Origin: Gnetum montanum
Taxonomy: Eukaryota > Streptophyta > Gnetopsida > Gnetales > Gnetaceae
Direction: 5' to 3'
Assembly: GCA_015680685.1 (NCBI GenBank)
Contig: MNCI01003588.1
Location: 910,706-959,422, forward strand
DNA: 48,717 nt
Below the pieces are notes generated by a model, which did not search any database, was not told where the DNA came from, and saw only the letters and a list, made by a program, of their open reading frames with translations. A program made the translations under genes and the position numbers. Shown in pieces: positions 1 to 11,808 of this stretch; the first letter of the stretch is position 1; each line of letters opens with the position of its first letter.

Positions 1-999
1 TGCTTTCTTTTCTTTCTGCTTATTTCCATCGAATCTTGCTCTATTTCTAGTTTTCTTGTGGAACTATCTCTTTCTCTGGGGAAAATTAGGAGTAGATTGC
101 GGAGTTGTGCTCAAATGTTTTTGAAAAATTTTATTTGTTACAAGTAGGTATTATAAGGACCGCGTAGACTAGGCAGTTAAACAAAATAGAAAATTTTCAA
201 GAACTCACAATACTTGGCAAAGTTGGCTGAATCTCTTTAAAGTAAGTCATTTGTAGTTCACACACAACGAAATTGTCACATTTTACACAACCACATGCCG
301 CAACAGCACACACACATACTCACATTAACTACTGAGTTTATTTGGAGGTATCTAGGCCTTGGTGTTTCCAGAGACCAGCAGGCACCTAAATCCTGTTCGA
401 GGACACTCGTTGGCGGTCGCGTCCCAAACAGTTGCCAACACTTACCAACATCAAGAGCTATCTATTTCGCCATGTCTCACATAAATTTACTGTTATAAAA
501 ACCTCAACCTATGGTTTCATACAAAATGTGGAAGTGGATGCTTTTAGAAGGGGTTCAGGCACTACGAGAAGTAAAATCATAAACACAACTAAAAATTAAT
601 ATAAATTTTAACATGAAGCTATAAAATACAATACATAAACTAAAATGCATAAATACGTAGAGGACCATGTGGGACGTCAACATGAATTTCATCATCAAAC
701 CTTGAATCTTCAAATATGGTATCCAAGGCATCCAATTGTTCATTGGGTGTTGGTTCATCCTCCTCTTTTTGCCTTAGTGCCTTCTCTTCTTGGCATTTTC
801 TCTTTGCCTCTACTGCTACCCAGGCTACAAGTTCTTATTCTTTTCTTACAAGAATGGAAAAGGCAAAACCTAAAACAAGTTAGCAATTTTTTTCCTAAAA
901 TTAATAATAACAACATAAATATGCATGCAACATGAGAAAAAGTATGAAAAATAAAATAAGAACTAAAAATAACAAAAATTCAATTAAAACATATGTGAA
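1..999. other. Unassigned AT-rich DNA
   Basis: No gene or mobile element could be recognised. Open frames here are short and have no family-like motifs. A small GC-richer patch at about 350-440 stands out from its surroundings but matches nothing I know. The 700-830 stretch may continue the minus-strand relic described next, but I could not align it to the second copy. Confidence 0.4.
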
Positions 1000-3060
1000 A
1001 TAGTGTGATGTGTCTTGCCAAACCTAAGAGATACCTTATTTTTCGCTGGCTATTCAACAACGACAACTGTTTCTTCAACAAGTGGTCTTTTTAACTTTGC
1101 TTTGGCTACACCATCAGCCTCTACATGTAACTATTTCACTCTTTTGGTATTCCAATGGGTAATATGGGGCTAAATCCCCATATTGTTATGGAAAGGACAA
1201 TGTGTATCATTAAATTTCTTAATGGTAACTAGCAATGATTCCCTCATATTCTTAACTGGTGGATCTTGAACCTACATGGATGGAACAACAGGTTTCACCC
1301 AAGGCTTGAAGAATTGGAAGTGATCATGAATCATCCATTTTCTACCCTTCTATAGCACCAAGAATTCCATGAGCCTCCTTAGATATGCTACAAAAAATGC
1401 AAAATGCATGTGGCATATTGTTTCAAGGTTGTTGCAGATTTTTTGGATCTCATCCCATAGCTCGAAAACCAAGTGTGCAACCCAATTAAACTTAGCATCC
1501 TTAGTGAGGACCTTCCTCATGGTCTAAGTTTATTGAATACCAAGGACCTTCTTTTACAACAACAACATGGGAAATGCTCTAGAGTAGAATAGAGGATATA
1601 TCTCATTGAGCTCTACAATCTTACACTGGTCTAGAGGCAACTCATTACTGCAACAATGAGTGTTAAGTCACTCTTCAACCTCCTCTCTATGGTCCACCTC
1701 TTTCCTAACTCTTGTGAAAACCTTCATTCAATAGCAAGGTATGCCAATTCGTTGATGGCCAATGTAATAGGCATATCATGAATATGAGAGATGAATTTCT
1801 TGACTCCTTTGTCAAAGGACTCAATGATATTTACATGCTCTGTAGTAGGCATTGATGGACTAGAAATCATAAATCAATTAAGCAAACCAATGTTCAAAAT
1901 CCTCTTCTAGATCTCTCTATGTACTTTACCAGCCAACCACTCCTATGCTAAATCTACTTTGCCCCACTTGAGAATGAGTGTCTCCTTTACATGTTCCAAG
2001 ATGATTATGACAACATTAGATTTAGGTGCAAGATCTTCAAAATAACATGAATAGCTTGTTAGCCTTTAGCATGACCACATCATACAAAATAAGAAATAAA
2101 TAATGAACATAAAAAATTAAAATTAAAACTCATAACCACATAGTTAAAACCAACTAAACAATTAAAGCCTAAGTTACTAAGAAAAAACACAACTAGGGAA
2201 TGTTGACATTAATAAATAAATTTTTTTAAAAGATAATAAAATAATAACTATGAGATTCACTTGGTTTAGGCAAAGCAGAGACCCTAGAAACCATAGGTGC
2301 ATATATGTCCAAGTCTGGAAGGTCCCACCAAACATGAGTAGTCCTATTGGCCAAACACTTGTAATAGACTTGAGAGTAACATGAAGTATATCAATTGAAG
2401 TCATCCTTTAGCCAGGCCTTGTGTAACAACCTCCAATGTCATTTGTGCCAAGGATAGGACTTGGTCACTCTTGATTAATCCCCTATCATGCACTTTATAC
2501 CTACAACATATAAATGCAACAAAAAAACATTATTAGAACTAAATAGCCTAATGAAAAAATAAATAAATAAAAATTTAGGATGACACTTACACTTGCAATT
2601 AGTAGAAGGTACTAGGAGGATTTTGGAACAATGTATAGACCTAATGGCCTATCATCATTGTGTTATTGGCATTGTACTAAACAAACTCAAGAATATCCCA
2701 AATCTAGGATAACTTGTGTGTTCCTGATGTGTACGTGTCATCATGATGATCACATTTCACATGATTGATAGGGTCATCTACCATGAATTTGTCAATGTGG
2801 CTAGTAGAATTGGATAGCAATGTCTCCAAAATGACAACTATAGTGTTGGTAGCTAAGTGTGATCATAAGTTCACATGAAAGTTCTTCACCAAGAATGCTA
2901 AGAACTCCTTGGATCTAGGCCTAAACCAAAGAGAACCATGATCGAGGACCATGCTAGGGGGCATACTGCTTTGTCCTGGTGTGTTTATACAACATAAAAT
3001 TACAACCAATTCAACAATGACTAGGATGGGTTTCAAAAAGGCCCTACATAATGAACAACA
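1000..3060 (-). pseudogene. Unrecognised multicopy coding relic, copy A
   Basis: Minus-strand protein-like blocks run from about 3060 down to about 1000, broken by stops and frameshifts. Blocks in order include KPILVIVELV, WFRPRSKEFL, TMMIGH, GLIKSDQVL, and further on HVNIIESFDKGVKKF and MPITLAINELAY. The first four have counterparts in the same order and strand in copy B at 11.8-12.9 kb, which shows that both descend from one ancestral coding sequence. I do not recognise the family. The late block has a faint resemblance to a MULE-type transposase C-terminus, but no zinc knuckle or DDE motif was seen, so no function is assigned. Between the blocks are A-rich, non-coding stretches. Confidence 0.5.
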
Positions 3061-4380
3061 CCATTAAAACACTATATAACAATAAGCAAATATTCAACAA
3101 CACCAAAAATAGAAAATAAAAAATATAATGTCAAGGTTGATATACAAGAAAAAATAATTAAATCCAATCTTACAACCATGATAAAGTATAAAAATTCAAC
3201 TTATTAACATTTTTTATAAAACTAAATAAAAAAATCAAGTAACCTAAGACAATGATGGCAATCACATAGTTGAAGAATGCATAAAAAATTATAGAAATTT
3301 TATTTCAAGCATTAAAACTATGAGAATATCCTATAACAAGCTCAAATATATGCTAACAATGCACTAATAACTATAGAAAAATTTCAACTTAAATTGAATG
3401 AAAATTTTGGCTAGAAATCCTAATTTATAGTGAAAGTGTAGAAAAACTCTAGGAAGGCTAGAGAAAAAATTTTAAAAAATTCAACAAAATATTCAAAACC
3501 AATATAAACCATATAAATAACCTTTATAAACCTCAAAAATGGCCAAAAAAAACACAAAACATGGACCAACATTGCCAATGTAGGCTGGGAAGCTTACAGG
3601 CCCAACTACTGAAACTACAACTGTAAGGGGAAGTTCATGTAATTAGAAATTTGACAAAAAATTATCAAAAAAAAATTTCCAAGTCTAGGAGGTGTAAATA
3701 TGCATAATTAAACACAAATCATATACCGAAATTGAACTAAAAAGCATAGAAAAATTGATAAGATAACCTATAATCACTTTGAGTTTTTTCTGAAAAATCT
3801 AGTTTACAGTGGAACAATTGTAGTGAAACCTCTAGGAAAACTACAAAAAAAATTAAAATTGAAAATATTATGTAGAATCCTTATACACTATCCTATAAAT
3901 CCCCAATAGGCTACAACATTTCTATAAAACTTACCAAAGTGAACCAACGCAATCAAACTTTGTAGGCCAAAAACATGTAAAAACTATAAAATCACTATGC
4001 ACTAGTCTACAAAAAAATCGTAAAAAAATAACCAAAGTTTCAAAAATAGTGATTCAACCTCCCATTTTACTGTTAAATAGTGTATAAAAACCCTATAGCT
4101 TCAAAAAAAATTTCTATACAATATCCTTATAGAAAAATAGTAATGTTTGGCCACTTTTCAGTAAAAAAAGAAGTCAAAAATGCATAGAACAAGACCAAAG
4201 AAAAATTTGTAATTTTGAAAAAAGGGCCCTAAGACCTAAATCACAACATGAACACATTAACATAATATATATGCAACATCTAGTGTGCATTAAACTAAAA
4301 TTATTCTAACAAAAACGACTAGGCAATACAAAATGCCTCCACACTTAGTTAAAAAAAATTGGTAAAAAACAGTGAGAGAA
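3061..4380. repeat. A-rich spacer with diverged direct repeats
   Basis: No gene seen. The stretch is very A-rich. Two sections, about 3395-3560 and 3775-3930, share an order of short phrases (CTCTAGGAA, an A-run, then TATAAA near the end), as if diverged direct repeats. A third, weaker one starts near 4030. Confidence 0.3.
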
Positions 4381-5776
4381 GGGTACCTAGAAATCATGCT
4401 AGAAGAGCCTTCACCAATGAAGGGTTTTTGGAGATGGTATATGTCTCTAATAGTAGTTTCTACCTCCTTAATTCTATGTTTTCTTTTTGGTTCCTCCTCT
4501 CCTCTTCGACATCTTGAAAGATTGAAGTGAAATCTTTAGCATCTTTACAACTATGTTGCCTTGGTAATTGGGAATAGAAGCAAATATGTTGGTGGTAGAT
4601 TGGATTGAAGCCAAGAAAAGTTGGAAATCCTAGTTTTCAAGTGTTACTTGCAAGAACAAAGCTAGAGAAAATAATTTTCACAAAGTTTTCAATGTAAAAA
4701 ACCTCCATGTATTTATGCATTGGTATAGAAACCATTACAATCACAACACCTACCCAACACTCAGTGAACTTAGTGTTTACAAAGGAAAAGTCATAAATAC
4801 ACTAAGTTTTCTTGGTATTGGATCTTAAAAAACATTTTAACCTTGAGTGAGCCCCACAGGATGCCTCCCAAATAAACAACAAAAAATCCTAATACAATGG
4901 GATTTAGAACCTTAAACAAAAAATATGCTACAAATGGATGTCCAAGAAAACATGTAAATATTGGAATGGATTGCAAGCTCTAAACATGGACAAGGTGCAT
5001 CGTTAGAATCCCATCCTTCACTCATTGTGGTCAATAAGGCCCCATCCCAAACTAGAACCATGGACATTACCATCAAGATACTCTAAGTGTTGGAAAATGG
5101 CCCAAAACATCTATAATAAAGTATTCCAATTATTTATACACTAGCTATAGGCCAAAGAACTCAAATTTCAGCATTTATATGCTAAGGCCAGTGAAAAATA
5201 TGATGGTTAGCATATTTTTTAGCTATAGGGCTCCAAAATACACTTTCATTAACCTAGTCTAACCATAAAATGACCATTCTGCAACCCTAAGACCCCTGCG
5301 TTATCCTAGGAGACTACTAAAGCCAAAATTTTAAGTTTGAACCACCAAAGAATAAATTTTTTTTCTAAAAAGATACACTAGAATTACCATTAAATATGTT
5401 AGCTATCATATTTTTCAACTCTTGGTAGCATGCAAGGATTCTAGACAGTCAAATTGACATTGAAATTGATAAATTCTTACTCCTAGACTAGTATGTTGAC
5501 ATTTCAAGGAATCAAAACCTAAGAAGTAGCCTGGATGAATCCCATAAATCAAATTTCATGAAAACATACACTATTATCAACAATAAATACATTGGCCAAC
5601 ATATTTATTATAGGGGCTATGTTATTTACTATAAAATACCTCATTTTTACCTCCAAACAAGCTCAAAACAACCTTCTCAAATGTCCAACCTCTTTCATTG
5701 ACCAAGGAGCCTCCCACCATCGTCTAGTAAGGCCTAAAATTGGAAAAAATTTGATCATGATTCACCAAGAATAATC
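4381..5776. other. Unassigned AT-rich DNA upstream of Tat copy 1
   Basis: No recognisable gene. A 5' LTR for the Tat element that follows was looked for here and not found: the U5 end signature present in the three other Tat LTRs of the window is absent. Scattered GCTATAGGCC and GGCCAACATA phrases recall the U3 of those LTRs, so a heavily decayed LTR piece is possible. Confidence 0.3.
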
Positions 5777-6087
5777 ATGTTTGATCATATGTTAGCTACA
5801 TTGCCTTGTTTGGAATTTTCCTACTATATTTTGACCTTATTTAACATTGTTTCACATGATTGTCTATCACTTTCATATCATTTGATGTCATTTGACCTCA
5901 TTTTCATCCTTTCTTACATCATTTGGCCTTTGTTTCATCCTATTTACCTTAATCTACCTCTTATATCCTTCATTGATCATTTCTTGATCTCATTTGATCA
6001 TTAATGTAATGTGTTTTGACTTATCTATGCATTATTATTAAAGTATCTTACATTGTTTTCACATTATTTAATCATTTTATCACATAG
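5777..6087 (+). other. T-rich leader before Tat pol, copy 1
   Basis: A T-rich stretch ending in ATAG followed by GTGCCA, where the pol-like reading begins. Copy 2 has a similar T-rich stretch (about 17280-17620) in front of GTGCCA. The layout resembles a polypyrimidine tract and 3' splice site. Ogre-type elements of the Tat lineage are known to have an intron between protease and RT, so an intron remnant is possible but not shown. Confidence 0.35.
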
Positions 6088-7770
6088 GTGCCACTTAATG
6101 TGCTTATAGTTGATATCCAAGATTGGATTATGGATAAATGGACCTAATTTATCTTACCTCTAAGCTTGAGTGGACCTCATGATGATGTTGAATGATTTAT
6201 TGACCTCAATTACTTAGATCTTGAGCCTAAGAGCCTAGTTGATCATGTAGCCTCTATAGAAAAGCCTCTCGAATGGCCTAAACACTTAGTTAAAATCCTT
6301 GATCTCAAGGCTAGTGACATTACTAAAGACTCCTTACCTAAGGTTCTAATCACAATGAATAGTGGTGAGGAGAAACCTCTAAAATTAAGTTCCTCACTTG
6401 AACCACAACAAGTTCAAGACATCACCAAGGTCCTTCAAGACAATATTAAGGTCTTTGCTTGGTCATATGAAGATATGCCAAGTCTTGATCCATGTCTAGT
6501 ACAACACAACATTATACTTGACCCTAGTATTAAACTAGTTATGCAAAAGGTTTACAAAATTAGAACAAATCTAGCCCTAGTAGTTCATGATGAGATCATG
6601 AAACTTTACCAAGAGGGTTTCATTTGAGTTGTTAACTATGAGGATTGGGTGTCCAACATAGTGGTAGTCCCTAAGAAAAATGGGAGTATATGTATTTACT
6701 TTGATTTCTGATATCTAAATAAGGCAAAAATTAAAGATGATTTCCCTTTACCTAGTATTGAACAACTCATTGATATTATGGCTAGACATGCCTTATTATC
6801 CTGTATGGATGGGTTCTTGAGATACAACCAAGTTAGGATTAACCCAAAGCATCCATCTACATGGCCTTCATGACCCCTTAGGGAGAATTTTATTATACCA
6901 TGATTCCATTTGGTCTAAAGAATGTGAAAACAACCTAACTAGCCATGACATACATATTTAGTGACTACATGCTAAGGTTACTCAACGACTACATAGACAA
7001 CATAGTAGTTAAATCCAAAATGGTCAATGACCATGCACATGATGTTGACTTAGTGCTTAAACAATGTCTCAGATATGAACTTAGGCTCAATCCTAAAAAG
7101 TATGTATTTGATGTTAAAACTAGTAAGATGTTTGGCTTTGTGGTATCCAAAGCAGGGATATGTGTCGATCCTAATAAGGTTAAGGTCATAACCAACTTGG
7201 CAGCACCTACTAACATTAAGAATCTTCAAGGACTATAAGCTAGATTGTGATTTATTCATAGGTTCATCTCAAGGCTCATGGATAAGCTACAATCCATGCA
7301 ATGCTTGCTTAAGAAAAGAGTTTACTATGAGTGGACTGCCCAATGCTAAGAAGCTTTCGATAACATTAAGCAAGAGTTGGTTCAACTACCCATGGTATAT
7401 CTATAGTAAAGGATAAATCATTTTACATCTATCTTAAAATATCTAACACATTCATAGCCTCTCTACTCTATAAAAAATGATATGATGTAGTAGAGTGTCC
7501 TATATGCTACTTAAGCCATGCATTGATAGCCTATGAAACCCAATACATAGAAGTTGAGAAGTATTTTCTAGCCCTAGTCTTCTCCTTGAAGAAGTGGAGA
7601 TACTACCTCTTTAGGAGTCAAGTTAATGTCATATGCAAAGACAACGTGTTAAGAGCTATCATGAATAACATCTATGAAAGTATTTAGATAGCATGATGGA
7701 ATGCCATAATAGCTAAGTTTGACCTACATTACATCTCCCAAGCCTCAACCAAAGCTCAAGCTATAGCTAC
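6088..7770 (+). pseudogene. Tat pol relic: reverse transcriptase and RNase H
   Basis: An N-terminal pol segment (frame open 6355-6627) is followed by the RT fingers phrase VVVPKKNG and the DDFPLPS block that follow a CVDYRDLN-type region in gypsy RTs. Then come MDGFLRYNQVRI, PFGLKN and, at 6990-7001, YIDN in place of the catalytic YIDD box (Asp to Asn, a G-to-A change). The VVSKAGICVDP and later blocks fit the RT thumb. From about 7420 an RNase H domain is visible: FIASLL, then YIEVEKYFLALVFSLKKWRYYL. Stops and at least two frameshifts make it non-functional. The enzyme would copy element RNA into DNA in the virus-like particle. Copy 2 is the best comparison. Confidence 0.85.
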
Positions 7771-7839
7771 ACAACTCATAGTTTACTCAACTGAAGACCA
7801 TGCAATCATAGACATCAACTTCCCTAATGAGCATGTCAA

Positions 7840-8160
7840 CATTAGCAATGAGGTGCCCAAGGATTATGAGGCTACCATGCATTTTGATGAAGCTTCAACT
7901 ACCCATGAGGCCAATGCTACTGCCATCTTAATGTCACTTCTAGTGTAATCTAATCTATTTTTTATTATTTCCAATTCCCATGTACCAACAATATGGCAAA
8001 GTATGAAACATTAATTAGAGGATTGATGGTAGCCCATGACCAAGGAATCAAATGCCTAATAATAAAGGTGATTCACAACTTGTCGTTAACCAAGTAACAT
8101 AGATTTATGCCTACAAAGCCAAACATTACAACCCTACTGTGAAATAGCTAAGAAACTCAT
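7840..8160 (+). pseudogene. Second (archaeal-type) RNase H relic, Tat copy 1
   Basis: The segment has HFDEAS, NMAKYETLIRG and GDSQLVVNQ, matching the D, E and D motifs of the additional RNase H of Tat elements (HFDG, NNxAEYExL, GDSxLVVNQ). The three acidic positions are still present, though the frame is broken between them. It lies between the normal RNase H and the integrase zinc finger, as expected. It is interrupted by stops and a frameshift. Confidence 0.75.
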
Positions 8161-8544
8161 GCAGTAATTTATAGACATTGGCATTCAACATATACCTCAA
8201 ACTAAGAAAACCTTAGCTTATTCCATTGCAACCTTAGCCCTAACTATGATTCCAGATGTGTTTAGCAATTTACCTTCCATAACCATGAATTGTGGTATTC
8301 CCATCACATAGAACATCAAAGGAATCTCTATAGCCACTATTAATACCACTCCTCAAGAATAATGGTATGACAATATCACGTTTTACCTAATTCATGGTGA
8401 ATCTTCATAGAATTTGATTATTTCTTAGAAGGACATTGTATGTAAAAGATTGAAATAGTATTTCATTGTAGAAAATAACACACTATGTCAAAGGTCTTAT
8501 GATAGCATATTGTTGGTGTTTTTGGACAAAACTAAAGCCCACAT

Positions 8545-9593
8545 AGTCCTTGAGCAAGTTTAAGAAGGCATATGTGGAGGACATATAGGACCTAAATCCA
8601 TGGCTATGAATATTAGACACTTAGGATATTATTGGCCCTATATGAAAAGTGACTAATTGTAAAAGGCTAAAAATTATGATACCTATCAATAGCACAGTAA
8701 CTTGATTCATGTTCCACCAACTAAGTTACATACTACTCAGATAACTTGGCCATTTCAATGGTGGGGACTTGACATTATTGGACCTATAATGCTTAAGTCT
8801 TCTATGGGTCATAGCTTTATCATCACTACAACCGAATGTTTTACAAAATGGGTTGAAGTAATTTCTCTAAGTAAGATAACATCTCAACAAGTCTATAAAT
8901 TCATATTAGATAACATAGTAGCCCATTTTGGCATACCTCTAATTACAATTACAAATAATGTACCATAGTTTAGTAGCCAAGAAATGCAAGCCTTTTGTCA
9001 AGAACTAAGCATTAAGAATTCCTTTTCATTATCATATTATCCTTAAGCAAATAGACAAGCTAAAGCTAGCAACAAGGTCATCATAAACTTACTCAAAAAG
9101 ATGTTGAACAATAATAGACACAAGTAACATGAGCAGCTTGTCTATGCACTTTGGACCTATTGCATTACCTTTCAAACTACAACTAGTATCACCCTGTATA
9201 GCCTTGTTTGATCTAAGGCTATTTTGCGTCTTCAATTATAGGTTTCATCACTAAGAGTAGCTCTATCTAACTTCATCAAAAATGAGTAGAACAAGGAGCT
9301 ACGTACTATCGATTTAGATTCAATGAAAGCGTAGTGAATACAAATGCTAACTCACATCAAACGATACCAAGAGAGGTAGAAGCAATAACATCATCATGAT
9401 TTGAATAAACAAAAATCAAGGAAGGAGACCTAGTCCTTAAGGCTGTTCATAAACATGCATACAAGTTCTTAGCTAACTGGGAGGGGCCTTTTAGGGTCAC
9501 CAAATAGAGCTTTCAAATTGATAGACATGAATGGAAATAAACTAACCAATTTAGTCAACCATTCCTATCTCAAGCCTTATTACATTTAATGTG
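8545..9593 (+). pseudogene. Integrase relic, Tat copy 1
   Basis: The N-terminal zinc-finger region (EGICGGHIG) is damaged: the first His codon is a stop and both Cys positions read Tyr. The catalytic core starts near 8720 (QWWGLDIIGPI, first Asp kept). The second Asp is Asn in TNNVP, and the Glu is Lys in QAKASNK, so two of the three DDE residues are lost by G-to-A changes. The C-terminal part (LANWEGPF, then LKPYY in a shifted frame) ends near 9593. The longest open stretch is 8702-8968. In life the protein would insert the cDNA into chromosomes. Confidence 0.85.
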
Positions 9594-9660
9594 ATTTTCT
9601 TTACAAGTATGAATCAACAATTAACATTGATGGCCTTTACACAATAAGCAAGCTTGCATG

Positions 9661-9662
<2 letters not shown>

Positions 9663-9722
<60 letters not shown>
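9663..9722. repeat. (CT)n microsatellite
   Basis: About 30 CT units just downstream of the Tat integrase end, inside the element's 3' non-coding region. Copy 2 lacks it at the matching place. Confidence 0.97.
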
Positions 9723-9724
<2 letters not shown>

Positions 9725-10134
9725 ATTTGGCATAATGAATGAACTGCAAGCTTTGTAAGATTACACTGATAGTAGCCAATGGTGGCTTGGTTTGCTAGTT
9801 ATCTCATGTAGCCCTATACAATATTTTGTAACAACATGTTTCCTTTGTCTTGTTTCTAATTTTCTTGGAGTTGTACTTGTAGGATGAAGCTTGAAAATCA
9901 TCACAAAGGTGCAACTCATCCTAGTAGCAAATTATCACATAACCTTGATGCATAAGGTTGGTGAGCTAGTCTTGCTATGCTAAGAGTTCTTTTCACACAT
10001 CACTTCCATTACTTCTCTTGAGCTACAATCCCATAGCCCAATTATGACCTTCATTATCCTAAACAACAATGATGATCTATGTTTAACATGCATGCATAGT
10101 ATCCATGTTCCATATCCTTCATCATGCCCCACCA

Positions 10135-10482
10135 TCAAGTTTGTTGCATGTAATACATCTCATTAAATGAGAAAACCAAATTAAGTTTAGCCTTGGCAAT
10201 GAAACCCAATGAAGGTTTCACCCCATAAAAAATGAAAAAATGGAGAAGAAAATTGCCAAGAAAGCCAAAAGGACAATGAAGCATAAAATTCAATATAACC
10301 ACTCCAAACAAATAGAGATGCCTAGTGGCCAACGAAGCCTTGGAGCAAAGTGTTGGCTTCTCAAAAACACTACCAAGTGACCAACACTTCAAAATGTGAA
10401 GTTTGAAGACCTCATTGATTAGTAAGCATGTCACTGCCATACTGTAACCTTGATGCCAACATGTGGAATTCATTGTTAACAC
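10135..10482 (-). pseudogene. Antisense ORF between integrase and 3' LTR, Tat copy 1
   Basis: An open minus-strand frame of 115 codons in the spacer between pol and the polypurine tract. Its C-terminal part (KAKLNLVFSFNEMYYMQQT and stop) aligns in frame with copy 2 (KAKFYLIFLLNEIYYIQQT and stop, about 21790-21880), where the upstream part is broken by a stop and a deletion. Additional, sometimes antisense, ORFs at this place are known in Tat-lineage elements. Function is unknown. The frame is rich in Leu, Phe and Tyr and could be chance, since the DNA similarity alone would keep some frame. Confidence 0.4.
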
Positions 10483-10598
10483 CTATAACCATTTCCTTAC
10501 AATCAAATATAGCCTTTGCCCTACATCATCTCATCATTATCTTATCTTACCATCATAAGAACTCTTTGGAATGGTATGATAATAATAGAATCAACCAT

Positions 10599-10614
10599 AA
10601 AGGGGAAATGTCGG
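10599..10614 (+). promoter_or_regulatory. Polypurine tract, Tat copy 1
   Basis: AAAGGGGAAATGTCGG lies directly before the TGATG that opens the 3' LTR. Copy 2 has a purine-rich tract at the matching place (22217-22232). It would prime plus-strand DNA synthesis. Confidence 0.7.
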
Positions 10615-11808
10615 TGATGGACCTATGGTGATGTTTTGCATTTTTTTTATCAATGTATCTTGGATTGATGCTCAAAACATCAAGAAAGAGGGGCGAATGA
10701 AACATCACAAAAAAATTTCATGTTACAACTCATGACCAAAATCACTTGTAATTTAATGGAAAATAGTGACAGTCACAATTGCCTTATTTTTCCCAACACC
10801 TAACATTGTAAACTTCATCACTAGAACTTGAGGTAGAATTTCAATGTAAAGTGTGAAATTTGTAGTTCATGGGCTGCAATCTCACATATATTAACTTATG
10901 GAAGCTAAAAAATACTTCATAAGTTGTGATTACCTCACTTTCCAAGTGAAAAAAGTTATATCATGCATGTACCTAGGCCTGGGAAGGCTGAAAATGCCTT
11001 GGGAATCATCAAATTTGGATTTTTCATAGTTTTTATGTTGGCCATAGCAATTTATATGCTAGAACCATCTATAGCCAGCACATAAATTATTTGACTTTAA
11101 TTTTCATGTTGAGGCCAATGTGTTTATTGTGAATGAGGCCAACATATAAATGATGGAGCTTCATGTATCAAACTTACAAAAATTGATAAATATGTTGGAG
11201 TTTGATGGCCTGCATTGTTAGAAATTTGTAGCAATGAATTAGACTCCAATGATCTATATAAACCAAACTTAGCCACTTCACAAGGAATTTTGGAAAATTT
11301 AAATTTGGTTGAGCAAAGAAACTCTTAGAGCAGTGCAAATCAAGCAAAACTCTAGTGATCATTCTACCACCAACAACATAGATCTAGTATAGAGAAATAA
11401 CAAGTAGATTTGGGAGTAAAACTTTAAGCATCTAGATAGCGAATTTGATTGTGCTCTCTACTAGGTTCAATCGGGCTTTAAGAATCTTTCATATAGCTCT
11501 ATGTGCATTTTAAGTATATAAACTTGTGCTCCTTCAAACTTTTTTTTCTACAAAGACTTTATTATTTTAATAAAATTTACAGTTAATTTATTTAGTGCAA
11601 GTTTATTCTTTGTTTCTTTGAAATTAGATCTACATTTTTATTCAAATTTAATTTACATTTTTTTTTTACAAATTTCAAGTTCCCTAGATGATCGACAAGA
11701 CTATTCAAGGTGCTTCAAATCCCTTTTCTCAAGGCCCATGGGATCCAAGGTTAAAATATTTCATCAAGAATCTTTGATTTTCTAGCATCAGATTTTTCCA
11801 ATGTTACA
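10615..11808 (+). mobile_element. 3' LTR of Tat copy 1
   Basis: It starts TGATGGACC after the polypurine tract and ends ATGTTACA. The whole length aligns with the copy 2 LTR (22233-23540) and with the minus-strand LTR (13852-15519). The best-kept part is the last 130 bp, around CCCTAGATGATCGACAAGAC and TCTCAAGGCCC. The U3 part holds GGCCAACATATAAA-type phrases in both orientations. The ends were set by where similarity with copy 2 stops. Confidence 0.75.

Larger units (their letters stand above)
5777..11808 (+). mobile_element. Tat-lineage Ty3/gypsy element, copy 1 (5'-incomplete)
   Basis: Decayed LTR retrotransposon in the order T-rich leader, RT, RNase H, second RNase H, integrase, a 1-kb spacer with an antisense ORF, polypurine tract, 3' LTR. 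The second RNase H between RH and INT is the mark of the plant Tat lineage. No gag, protease or 5' LTR was recognised. Copy 2 at 17.5-23.5 kb is collinear with it throughout, including the non-coding 3' part and the LTR. The coding frames are full of stops and frameshifts, many explained by C-to-T or G-to-A changes. The 3' end coincides with the truncation of unknown relic B, so this element probably inserted into, or recombined with, that repeat. Confidence 0.85.

Noticed and set aside
350-440. GC-richer patch as a possible rRNA or tRNA piece
   Set aside because: No A/B boxes and no rRNA wording that I recognise.
1690-1900. MULE transposase C-terminus in relic A
   Set aside because: HVNIIESFDKGVKKF has some likeness, but the zinc knuckle and DDE blocks are missing and copy B does not extend this far.
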